Below are positions 31,271 to 43,161 of a stretch of 64,000 nt of DNA, piece after piece (position 1 is the stretch's first letter; each line of letters begins with the position of its first letter). The position numbers were made by a program, and so were the translations under genes. This DNA comes from Amoebidium appalachense (Eukaryota; Ichthyosporea). The stretch is from the NCBI GenBank assembly GCA_963693365.1, contig CAVNZM010000004.1:5518001-5582000 (forward strand), given 5' to 3'. The notes beneath the pieces are model-generated. The model worked only from the letters and a program-made list of their open reading frames with translations, had not been told where the DNA came from and ran no database searches.

Positions 31271-31876
31271 AGAAAAGGGAGAGAGGGGGGAGAGCACAAA
31301 GAAGGAGAGCAGACACGAATACAAACAAAGCTAAGACACATACATAAGGGATTTTACCGAAAATTTTGACCTAAAGTTTTTTAAAGGTTTTTTCATGTTT
31401 TTTCGTGATCGCTTGAGCAGATCAAACTGTTTTGCTGGTATCTCAGTGTACGTGTGCAGGGGGTATAACAACACACTAACTGTGAAAACTTGGTGCATTA
31501 TTTGGTTGAACGGTTCCCAAATTATTACATTTTTAATTTTTTGAAACGTGATAACGTTATATGCTCAAACCTGCATAACGTTATACAATTTTACTTAGTA
31601 AATGTAAATTTGCCTCAAAAAATTCGTTAAAGTGCCTTACATACTTCAAGACTCTTGCTGTCCTACGTAGTGACGTATTCCAACAATATTCAGATTCATA
31701 ACATATATTTATAAATATTATATAATTTTCTTACACTATTACCACTTCGCAACGATTTTGGAATTTGGCGCAGTGGCTCAGATCAATCAAGTCAACCAAT
31801 CAGACAACAGGAAACTTTGGTCCCGCGGCACGGTGCCGATGTCGCCACCTGCGGATACGTGCGTATCCACCCCATA

Positions 31877-33549
31877 TTCACTATTAAGCTAACACACCGC
31901 CCACACCTAACGCTAACTACTATATTGGCACACCCTTAGCCCTTAACACCCCAGACTCGCCGGTCGGGGGAAACTTGAGATCGAGAGAGCATATGATTTA
32001 GCTTTTAGCATATAGCGGGCATACATACATTCCCAAAAGTTGAAAGTAAACATTATCGGATGATGAGGCCTAACTATAGGAGTCCTTGGGCATGATCACC
32101 GTGCTGAATGTGGCACCTGAAAAGGCTACCCACTATCACGTACTCTCATCCCCCATTCCCCCTCCCCTTCCCCCCCTTCCCCCCCCCCCCCCCCGGTCCC
32201 ACACCCTCCCCTCCGCTGTCTGTCCCCCCCCCGGGCCTCCCCCCCCTTCCCCCCTCCCCCGGCCCGCCTGCCCGCCTGCCCGCCCGCCTGCCTGCCCAGG
32301 GGGCCCAGGGTCCGTCTCCCGTCGCAATGCGACCGCACCTGTGCACACACATACACAATCACACACACTTTCACACATATTTCACACGCCACCTGGGCAC
32401 CCACCGTAGAAAATTTATGCACATTGCGCACAAACCAGCAATGCGCACATGTAACACGTGCAGATATATACATAATCAGTAGAATCCTGACTTAGGAGGG
32501 TGCTATAAAGTACGATCTGTGTCTAGGCGGAAGACGGTAAGCTCACCTGAGGCAGTGCCTCGATATATATATATAATCAGCCACACCACACACACATATA
32601 CATACATCCTCCCCCGGCCCGCCAACACAAGCACATACACCGTGACGAACACTGAATGGCGAGCACAATCACTAGTAGTAATGTTGCTCCCGATAATGAC
32701 ACAATAAATTTGTTGGTGGGTCCAGAGAGCTAGCCTAGTGAACATCTCACGAGCTTAATTTCAAATTGGCCGACCCCCGAGTGTGAGGGGGGGAGGGGGG
32801 GAGAGCGGGGGAGGGGGGGGGGGGGGGGGGGGGGGCTCACCACGTCGGTTAAGGCCGGACAGGTAGGTCCGTTCCGTCCTCTCGGGGGGAGGGGGGAAGG
32901 GGAAGGCAGGAGGGAACCGCCCACCCTATGCGGTGTGGCCCCGGCAGGTGGGTCACGGGGAAGCCGTGATTCCTCTGGGGGGAGGGGGGGGGGGGGTCCA
33001 TGTTTGCTACTATTGCCCCCCCTGTCCCCCCCTCCCCTCCCCCCCCCCCCCCCCCCCCCCCGCCCCTCCCCCACCTCCCGCCTCCCCCCTGCCATGTCTC
33101 AAAGTCAAGAATCCATACTCGTTGCATTTGGATGCTCTGGATGCTCTGATGATGTCCGCCTGCATGCGCAAAGTGGCCGTGGGATCGATATTCCCGGGGC
33201 CCCGTTGATCCGCGGCCGTGGCCAAGTGGTGTCCCAGACTCGGCCACCCCGGCGAGTGGTGGAGCGCGAGCGGGGGCATGCAAGGCTCCTTCATATCCCT
33301 CCCATGTCTCAGTCAGTGACAGCCTAGTGTTCACAGTTCACAGATATATCGATATATCGGTTACTACAAAACAAGGGCGGGATACCGATCATTGCACTTT
33401 ATTGGCCGCCCCCTCCAGCCAATCGGAAACACAACATGTGCCCCATATAATATTCCTACTTCAAAGTTTTTTGTGTTTTATAAAAACTTTTTTTTTTTTG
33501 CTATGCATGATATGTACATCACACTACAGATGAAATACACCCCTTGGTA
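31877..33549. other. Low-complexity intergenic DNA
   Basis: C- and G-rich tracts at 32150-32290, 32787-32835, 32980-33000 and 33035-33075 are separated by ordinary sequence. A minus-strand ORF at 32849-33334 has a plausible-looking N-terminal part (33110-33334) but ends in homopolymer translation. I do not call it. Confidence 0.4.
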
Positions 33550-34367
33550 TGGTGCCGGACATCGTAGATGGCACCCTATAGATATCTGGCCCCCCGATCG
33601 CGATAGCGTGAAGGCGAAAGCAGTTTAGAGGTCCTCTCGACGAGAGGATCACGCCCATACATACCTTTTTTTTCGCGATATCTCTATTATGAAAAAACGA
33701 TGACGTCATAGGCCCCTCAAACCCTTAATTAATGAGTAATTAGTGTTTTATTAGTAATAATTAGCGCGTAATTAGCGCGTAATTAGTTGTTTGCGCAAAT
33801 TTTGCGCAAAATTTAAGCTAATTAAGTGCAGTTTCTTGGCGTCCATGTCAATAAATGCAACCTGTTAGCTAATGTATTAGAACCGGAGGTTATTGGCGGT
33901 TTTATTCTCTTTTCTTCATCTCTTCCTCAATATATCCGTTTTAAGATGACTATCCTAGATCACCTTATTAATGCTGCACAGTATGATATTGTGATCCGGT
34001 GCCTTAACTTTCTGTCGGAGCTACCGATGCTAGCATCTGCTTACCCATAATATGTAATAGGGGTGTCAGATCCTACGATGGCGCTCATTGTTGCCTAGCA
34101 TGTACATATGTCACTGGCTGCATTTGATTGGCTGTGCTGGAAAACGCAGTAGGCCGTCGAATGTGGCTGGGCCTCCGGCAATGTCCACGCAATAAAAAGT
34201 GTGTAAACCCCTCGGGCGTTGCAGTGCTGGCAGCTTCTCAGAACTGTTCGTGTCGGTAATCAACGTTCTCGGAGCCTGTTACTCGGACACGGCTTGTCTG
34301 CACGCAACCATGGTTCTCTATGAGGACATAACGAGACCCCGCCGTCTCACTTCAGACAACCCAGATT

Positions 34368-34387
34368 ACACGTGTGTGTGTGTGTGC

Positions 34388-34470
<83 letters not shown>

Positions 34471-34678
34471 TGTCTGTGTGCACGTGCTCGTGCGCATGTG
34501 TGCAGAACTCAAGGGAAGGGGAAAGAGGGGGGGGGGGGGGGAGGGGGGGTTTAGGAGTGCAACAGTGAGGATCAATGTTCGATCCCCCCTCCTTCCCCTC
34601 CCCCCTTTCTCCCCTCCCCCCTCTCCCTCCCCCTCCCCCCCCCCCCTTCTTCCCCCTTCCCCCTGTGTGTATGATGTG

Positions 34679-34727
<49 letters not shown>

Positions 34728-34738
34728 CGTGTGTGCGC

Positions 34739-34816
<78 letters not shown>

Positions 34817-34830
34817 ACGTGCGCGTGCGC
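34368..34830. repeat. Two (GT)n tracts inside the TIR element
   Basis: GT-rich runs at about 34370-34500 and 34680-34830, each followed by similar sequence (GTGCAGAAC...AAGGG, then a G-run, then AGTGCAACAGTGAGGAT or its variant). The segment of about 300 bp is therefore itself a tandem duplication. Confidence 0.9.
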
Positions 34831-35089
34831 TTGTGTGCAGAACGCAAGGGGGAGGAGAAAGGGGGGGGGGGGGTTGAGGAATGCAACAGTGAGGATAAAT
34901 GTCTGACCCCCCTCTCCCCACCCCCCCCCCCTTTTTTCCCTCCCTCCCCTCTCTCTCCCTCCCCCCCTCCTCCCTTCTTCCCCCTTCTCCCTGTGTGTGT
35001 GTATATATGTGGTGAACTTCAAGCTTAATTGGGGGGGGGGGGGGGGGGGGGGGGGGGTTTCATGAGCGGCAACAGAGACACTGGATTTT

Positions 35090-35419
35090 TTATTTTTTAT
35101 TCGCTTTGTTTTTCCGTGACTCTCCGGAGAGGTGTTGGGACAACCGTGCCTCCCCTTGTTGGGCACGAGTTTGCCTGAATTGTATGCTAGGGAGGGGCTC
35201 TAACAGGTCTATCATATCGGGTGTGTCGGTGTCTACAACAGGCTCGGGTAACTCAGAATCGTCAGCCTCCTTGCCCCCGTCATCCTCGCCCCCCTCACAC
35301 ATGGCTACACGTTTACCAGGCCTGAGCTCTGCAGAAAGCTCTCCCGCAGAACGCTTCAACTTAACGGGGGCCTTTGCCGCTGTTCGGCATTGTTTGGTCC
35401 TATTGCTAACACGCCCCAT
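35090..35419 (-). CDS. Unrecognised 109-residue ORF inside the TIR element
   Basis: Starts MGRVSNRTKQCRTAAKAPVK and continues with a basic then acidic, non-repetitive composition (GGEDDGGKEADDSELPEPVV). It ends in a Lys-rich tail. It could be the first exon or N-terminal remnant of an element-encoded protein. No domain is recognised and no splice sites are established. Confidence 0.35.
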   Translation of the reverse strand: MGRVSNRTKQCRTAAKAPVKLKRSAGELSAELRPGKRVAMCEGGEDDGGKEADDSELPEPVVDTDTPDMIDLLEPLPSIQFRQTRAQQGEARLSQHLSGESRKNKANKK

Positions 35420-35973
35420 GGTTATGCTTCACTCAAACTAACGCCGCCCCTGGTCCCGAGCGGGGAACCAAGAGCGGCACTTCTAGCACAAGGCAACAAC
35501 TACAGGCTATGGGTAACCATTTGCTAGCAACTAACCCACCCTGCCGAGCCCCCTCCCGAAAACCCCTACCCACCAACTCAGATGGTGTATCAGTGAAATT
35601 TGTGAAAATGAGCTTCTGAAATAAAGGCCACAGACAAGTGCCAGTGGTATGGCTCGACAGGTCTCGTCGAGACGAGTCCAAAACTGCAAAGAAAGTGCTT
35701 GGTCGACTATGAGGGTATCGAGATCATGATGTGGTAAAAAGCGATGACGTCATATGCACCCCTCATCGGGGTCAAAATTTTCACTATTAGAAAAACTTTT
35801 TATTTTTCAAGATTTTTCAGCCGCTCAAAGCGTAGCCCCCAAGCACTCGATGAGACCTGTCCAAAAATGCAATTTGCGCCCCACCACACCCACATTTACA
35901 TGTTTTATTGAGCTGGATCTATCCATATGATCGGAGTTTCCGGAGGGGTCGATCTACGATGTCCGGCACCATA

Positions 35974-37700
35974 CTATGATGTTGTATCATAGGCTAATAA
36001 TATATATGGTCGTGCGAACACATCTACAGCGCAAGAACCCATTATTATTAAACCCTGCAGACAATACATCCAAGTTGAAAAGAAAAAGAAAGAAAGAGAG
36101 AGAAAGAGGGGGGGGAGAAAAAAGAAAAATAAAGCTAACTAATCAACCGGGTTGGGAGGGTAATATATGCGTGTGATGTGGGTGCGCAGGTATTGGAAAC
36201 AAGGCCTCCTCCTTAATAGGATCCGGAGTGCCATTTAGAAGGCCGCCTTGATTGAAAGCTGCATGCAGCTGGGCAGTGAGATGGTCACCCGTAAGAAGGA
36301 AGTCAATATTAATGATGGTACATACATAAAGTGTTGTGCAGGGTGAAGTGGATAGGTGTGTGAGGAGTGTGGCGGAAAAGGAGGCCTGTGTGGCTAACGG
36401 AATAAATGGAAACACAATACAACGGCCCACACAGCTACGGCACCAAGGATGTGACCCACTAAATTTTTTTTTGTAGGGCACAACCGTCTACAGGGCTATA
36501 GGAAACAAAATGAGAATGAGCCCCTCGAGGCTGCATTCTTTTTATAGTTATGACCAATCATATTTCGTTTTGGAACTATTGAAAATCCAATCAAATAGAT
36601 CAACCAGTCAAAATGTCTTTCGGAGCCCAATAGCGTGCCGATGATTTACACTTTTCTGTTCTATCATAGGATAAGCTAATCAATGTGTCGAATAAATCCA
36701 GTCAAAAGAAAAAAAATGGTAAAATTCGCATGCCGGTAGCCGGATATCTCTTAAAAATTAAATAAATTAACCTACGAGCTGGGTGGTTATCAAAATAGCC
36801 TTCGAAATCCGCTTGAAATTTCAATGCCAACAACAAAGCGCCCATCGGCGGCCGACAGACAGCTCCGGCCCTTAGCCGCTGCAAGTTGGCTCTCTCCCCG
36901 GGGGGAGTCGCCAACGCGTCGTGATCACATCATCACGGCCAGCCTGTGTACCTACAATAGGCGATCAGTCAAAAGTTTGTGAAGATAAGCGTGCCAAACT
37001 TTGAGTTGAGATAAGTCTGTCAGGTGCATAGGCTGGTGCGGACTACAGCACCCTCTAGTGCCCGGTGTCACACTCTGACTATAGAAACCTGCAGCCTGAG
37101 CACCATAACACGGTAGTATATGTGCGTGGAATACGAGTGTGTGCCTACAGGCTGGCCAAATACGGGTGTGGGGCGAATGTTCGTTACTTCTAGCGAACGG
37201 TCGAAACTTACTTTAAGTTGGCCCACAACGCCTTAACTTAACCTATTCTTGTCCCATAACACGCATGGTTCTCCCTGGCAGAACCTTCCGCTGGTCACTA
37301 AATAGTAGATTTTTTTTCCTTTTTTTCGTCTTGGGAGGAAAACCTTAGTTTCAGCCGAGCTGACTGCACCGCCAGCTGCGCCAAAAAGTGAAAGGTGGAT
37401 GCTGCAGACGCTTGCCACTATTGGTGAGTGTTTTCCTGCTTGCAGCTTGCGCCAGGGCAGGACACATGGAGAAGCAGAAAAAACATGAAAAGTTAGCGGG
37501 GGGCTTGAGGGCCAGGTTACACTAGTACTCTGACAGAAAACTTCATCACTGTAGCCATAGGCGCAGTCACTCTGCTTGAGGCGAATTATTCTTGCAAGGG
37601 CTTGGGGACGGCACCGGTCACGATTCAGGCAGCACGGAAAAAATATGTGCTACATGACAACCACGAAAACACGAAGTAAATCTCTTGCAAGCACGAGCTT
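35974..37700. other. Intergenic, no gene seen
   Basis: Ordinary AT/GC-mixed sequence with a purine-rich GAAA tract near 36075-36125. The short ORFs have no supporting composition or start context. Confidence 0.35.
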
Positions 37701-37719
37701 GCACAAAGATGCACACACA

Positions 37720-38450
<731 letters not shown>

Positions 38451-38739
38451 ACCCACCCACCCACACCATACTGCATGGCCAACAAGTGACCTTGCAATTT
38501 ATGCTGCAGGTGACCCAACATTTCGACATATGACACGGCGACGGAAGCGAAGTGGTGGTGGACATGGAAGGAGCCAAATGGCTCTCTGTGTGCTGTGTGT
38601 CCTGGCAGGTACAGCGCCTAACTGTGTGTATTTGTAGTTAGCTGTGGTACAAGGGGTGCTCTTGAAACGATTGAAAAGAAGGCAACAACGAGACAGCCAA
38701 CTTTTGAGCTTGCCAAGTTTGCGTCCGTGTTGCCAGCCA

Positions 38740-38882
<143 letters not shown>

Positions 38883-39174
38883 TGCGACTCCATGGCCTTT
38901 TTTCTTTTTCTTTCTTCTTTATCTTCGTGTAGCCTTTGCCTATTAAGTGACCTTGAGTATTCTTCGTGTGAAAAGTAACCTTCCTCGGTATTCTGCACTC
39001 CTGCCGTGCGCGCAACCAAAAAGGCATGACTTTGCAGTAACTACAGTGACAACAAAATCTGGACACGAAAAATTGCTGGTGTTTTTGTTGGTGTTGTTGT
39101 CTCCCAGGCACATGTTCAATATTCTGGCTTTTTTGCTTGGTTTCTGTGAACAAAATATGTTACAAATGTACTGT

Positions 39175-39475
39175 GTTTGTAACATTTTCCCCCATATGTA
39201 TTCATGTGGTGTCTTTGTATTTTTTTCCCTATATGTATTCATGTGCTGTGTTCGTAGTGTCCCATATGAATTCATGTACAGTGTTTGTATTTTCACGTAT
39301 GTATTCATAAGCTGTGTTTGTATTTTCCCGTATGCATTCATGTGCTGTTTTTGTATTTTCCCATGTGCTCATGTGCCGTGTTTGAATTTTCCCGTATCTA
39401 TTCATGTAGCTGTGATTGTATTTTCCCATATGTGTTCATGTCCTGTGTTTGTATTTTCCCACACGTATCCATCTT
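39175..39475. repeat. Tandem repeat of about 30 bp, about 10 degenerate copies
   Basis: Consensus TATTCATGTGCTGTGTTTGT plus ATTTTCCCGTATG. The minus-strand frame stays open through parts of it (periodic NTYGKIQT peptides) because the unit length is close to a multiple of three. I treat it as non-coding. Confidence 0.85.
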
Positions 39476-39519
39476 CTGCTCGGTCAGATGGAACATCGAT
39501 GAAGTTTTTCTTGTACGGC

Positions 39520-39880
39520 ATTAGACTTTGGTGATACGAGGAATAGAACTACAGAATAGAAAAGGAAGGGAAGAGAAAATCTAGGGCCACTGGAAGCTCT
39601 TGTCAAGGAATCCTTTCTGGGCTGGCAAGGAAAGGGGTATGGGTTGAAACAGAGCAAGCGAGCACCATAGGGGAGGGAGAGTGGGCAAGCACACAGCCGG
39701 TGTGCTTTTACACTGTGGCCAAATAATGGGGCTAACTTCTGGGGCAGTGGTTGGCAGCAGCTGTGGCCAGGAGGGCAGCCAGAAACCATGTGCTGAGGGC
39801 AATGCCGTCAAGACGGGCCAGGCCGTAGACATCAGCAGCACGGCAAAACTAGCATGGTCTGCTTACCGCCCCTCCCCTCC

Positions 39881-39913
<33 letters not shown>

Positions 39914-40612
39914 ACCACCACCACCACCCCCACCCCTCCTCCCCCTGGACAAAAAGAAAAAAAAAGAAAAAAAAAGACGAAAGAAAGGGAAGAGCATAAG
40001 AGTGACAGGGAAAAGAGAAAACAAAACAAAAACAGCACATCTATATACATACATTAATATATGTATATACACAAACACACCCATACACACGCACACCAGC
40101 ATTTGCATATCTATGTATAGAATGAAGGAAAATGTATACATGGAGTTTAGAAAAAGAAGTGGAAAGATATGAAGAGAAAGAAAACAGAAACTCAGAAGGT
40201 GGCTTTAATGAAGAGTCCAAATTGATCAGACCAGGCCAAAAGTGCTGCCCCACACCAATATTGCTCTTTCTAATGGGCCAAGAACCAAAACTTTTCTTGT
40301 TAGACACCACCACCGTGACATTTCTCACATCATAATATCACATGTACTCCAGCAGAGCAAAGCATGGGCAGGTGTGTTCGTTTTACGATGTTATGAAACG
40401 GAATAAAAAGGAATGAAACGGGCCAATATTGGGGTTTAAGTTATCTCACTTACTGAGCCAAGCACCTTCTTGTCCCCTTGTTACTAAACCTAAGTTCCCC
40501 TCCCCGTGTATTACTTGATTCCCCCCCCCCCCCCCCCCCCAAAAAAAAAAAAAAAAAAAAAAACACCACCACCACCACCACCACACAATAAAAAATTTTA
40601 AAAAAATGAAAA
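39520..40612. other. Upstream flank of the first solenoid gene
   Basis: Contains a C-run with ACC triplets (39880-39940), a purine tract, and a C-run joined to an A-run at about 40520-40563, just before the gene. No convincing first exon with a signal peptide was found here. Confidence 0.4.
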
Positions 40613-42823
40613 ATGAAAAAAATAAAAGGACCCACCACCACCATCCCGACTCTTCCTCCCACCACACAAGTGTGTGGTTTGATTGCCTGCTTGCTGTTAC
40701 ACCATGCCCAGCAGTGTGTACGTATGTATGCCATAATGGGAGGTGCAAACACCAGCACAATCATCGAAGGGTATGAGCTGACGATTCCTCCCTACAGTGG
40801 CAGTGAGCTGGGCAGCCAGGTCAAGGTGGGGCCCTATGTGACGGTTGGGGCCGGGGCACACATAGGGGACCGCAGCAGCCTTGGGGCATACACGGTGGTT
40901 GGGGCCCTGGCACTGCTGGGCCCAGACAACAGCATAGGCGCCGACACGGAGATTGGCGATGGCACCACCCTGGGCATCTCCAACGTGCTGGCAGACGGCT
41001 GCAGGCTGGGCCGCAGTGTCAGCGTGCAGCCCGGTGGGGTGATTGTGGGGGGCAGTGTGCTCAACGACAGCAACCACCTGGGGCTGGGGGCGCACCTGGT
41101 CAACACCAGCATGGACACCAGCAACACCGTGGGCGACAATGCCACCCTGGTCAACTGCATGCTGCGGGCTGGAAATGTGCTGGCCGCCGGCAAGACCAGC
41201 CTGGCCCTGCCTGCTGACTCTGCGCTCCTGGCTGCTTGGGGCCTCGGCCTGGCCCTGGACAGCGACAACACCACCCGGTTGGCTGCCAGAAGCTCATCGA
41301 TCCGATGGCGCCGAACCAACAGCCCGCTGTTTGCTGCCGGCAGCGGCCCTGTGGTGTGGACCAGCGAGGCCGGCACAGGCTGGGCCCAGGCCTGCACGGG
41401 GGGCCTGCTGGTGGGGTCACGGCTGGACCAGGGCAACCTGCTGGGCTGTGCCGTTGGCCAGTGTGCAGGCACGGGCACAGCGTTGACGGTGCTCAACACC
41501 ACCCTGGGTGCCGGCAATGTGGTGGGCTGTGCCACGGCCAACTGCACCAGCTCAGCGTCGCCGAGCCAGGCAGCTGGGGCCTGGGTCACCCTGACTGACT
41601 GCGTGCTGGGAGACAACAATACCCTGGTATTCAGCGGGGCCAACGTCAGCACGGTGTCGGAGGCCGGCAACATCACAACGGGCGTGACGTTGGGCAGCAG
41701 CACGGTGCTGGGCCTGGCCAACAGCACGCTAGGCCACAACAACACCCTGGGCTGCCGCAGCAGCGACCTGCTGACGCTGTCGGTGGCCGAGGATGGGACC
41801 AAGGTGCTGCAGCGGCTGGTTTTTGCCTTCTCCATGGCCAACAGCAGCATGCAGCACGGCAACACCCTCAGCTGCCACGGCCACACCAGCAAGGCCGCCC
41901 CCTCGGGTCAGGTCCCGGCGCTCTCTGTGCTAGTGGCCAGCAGCACGCTGGGCAGTGGCAACACACTGGCGGGCAACGTCACGCTGGCCAGCACGCACAT
42001 GGCCAGCAACAACAGCGTCAGTGCCGGCCACACCCTGCTCAATGTGTCCCTGGGCAGCAGTAACCTGCTCCGGTCCGCCCCCCTGCAGTTGCTGTCGTGG
42101 GCCGGCCCAGCCAATGCCAGCGAGCTCAACAGCACGTTTGGGCCTGACATGCTGGGCGGCACCATGGACCCCCCGGCCATCGTCAGCAACTGGTCCTGGG
42201 GCCCTGATGGCGATACGTGGCAGCGCATCCTCGGCAAGGTCGTGTGGACCGTGCCCGTGCTCAACCACCAGGCAGCCAACTACCCTGGCGGCGGCAGCCT
42301 GGCCGTGCAGTGGGCCGCAGGGGCCCTTAGTGTTCCTGGCAGCACCCCCCACCTGGCCCTGCATTGGCTGCCGGCGGCTGCAGACGTGGCCCGGGTGGGT
42401 GGGCTGCTGGTTGACTCTCAGCTGGGCAGCAACAATGTGCTTGGCGGGGCCCCCACGGTGTCGACAGCGGTGCGGCTTGGGGGCTGCATTTCGACCACTT
42501 CGCAGCCGGACAGCAATGCCAGCATGGGGCTGGGTGTGCAGGTCACGGTGCGGCAGACATCGCACATGGCCGTGACGCTGCTGCAGTCCGTGATGGGCAG
42601 CAACAACACGTTTGGCGAGCAGGCCCCGCACCCTGTGGGGGCCACGGGCATGCTGCAGGTGGACCATGAGACCTGCAACGGCACCGAGCTGGCCACTGCT
42701 GCCCTGGCCCTGGAGCTGGACGGGGCCGCCGTGGTGACCTTGGATGGCAGCCACCTGGGCAGCGGCAACACTCTGGCAGCCGCCCCACGCCCATCCATGG
42801 CCGCAACGGTGTCCGTTGAAGAG
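40613..42823 (+). CDS. Solenoid exon 1 of the first matrix gene
   Basis: 737 codons if started at 40613, where MKKIK is followed about 20 residues later by a hydrophobic LIACLLL that might be a weak signal peptide; an upstream exon is equally possible. From about 40790 hexapeptide rungs are textbook (VKVGPYVTVGAGAHIGDRSS, then LGAYTVVG). The rest are degenerate rungs of the form [STN]xLG(S/H/D)xN(N/T)[TVS](L/F)(G/A). N-glycosylation sequons such as NST, NNT and NTT are frequent. Left-handed beta-helices of this class are best known from acyltransferases, but no catalytic His loop is apparent and the length points to a structural role. Ends GAG/GTAAGC in phase 0. Confidence 0.85.
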
Positions 42824-43127
42824 GTAAGCCCATGCCCATGGTGGGGTCTGGTCGGTGGACTTTGGGGGTGGGAAAGGTTACTGACTGGGCAAAACAGGGC
42901 CTTAACATGACGGCGGTGGCCGAAGATCCCACGCTGGGCCATGTCGAGGTGATTGCGTCCGCAGGCGGGCTCACATCTGTACACATTGTGGGTCTGGTGG
43001 GCAGCACGGTGGGCGACAACAACACGTTTGGCGGGGGTACCTGGTTTCTGGATGCCCGGGCCACCGTGCGCAATGGCAGTAGTTCCGCCGGCACCGAGGT
43101 ATGCAGGGGGGTGGAGTGTGTGTGTGT

Positions 43128-43161
<34 letters not shown>

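Larger units (their letters stand above)
33550..35971. mobile_element. TIR element of about 2.4 kb flanked by TA
   Basis: TGGTGCCGGACATCGTAGAT starts at 33550 and its exact inverted copy ends at 35971. Both ends abut a TA dinucleotide (33548-33549 and 35972-35973), as in Tc1/mariner-type target duplications. Inside, two direct blocks (about 33630-33725 and 35665-35765) each pair a CTCGACGAG-type palindrome with CGATGACGTCATA, which contains a perfect TGACGTCA site. No transposase is recognised. One small ORF (35090-35419) lies inside, and long GT tracts occupy the middle. Confidence 0.65.

Noticed and set aside
32849-33334. Minus-strand ORF with a normal-looking first 70 residues
   Set aside because: It ends in poly-Gly from a homopolymer and has no family match, splice support or promoter that I can see.
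40834-41892. Long minus-strand ORFs under the solenoid exons (also 41930-42754, 44139-44873, 61728-62396)
   Set aside because: GC-rich third positions keep antisense frames open; the plus frame has the repeats, the splice sites and the paralogue.
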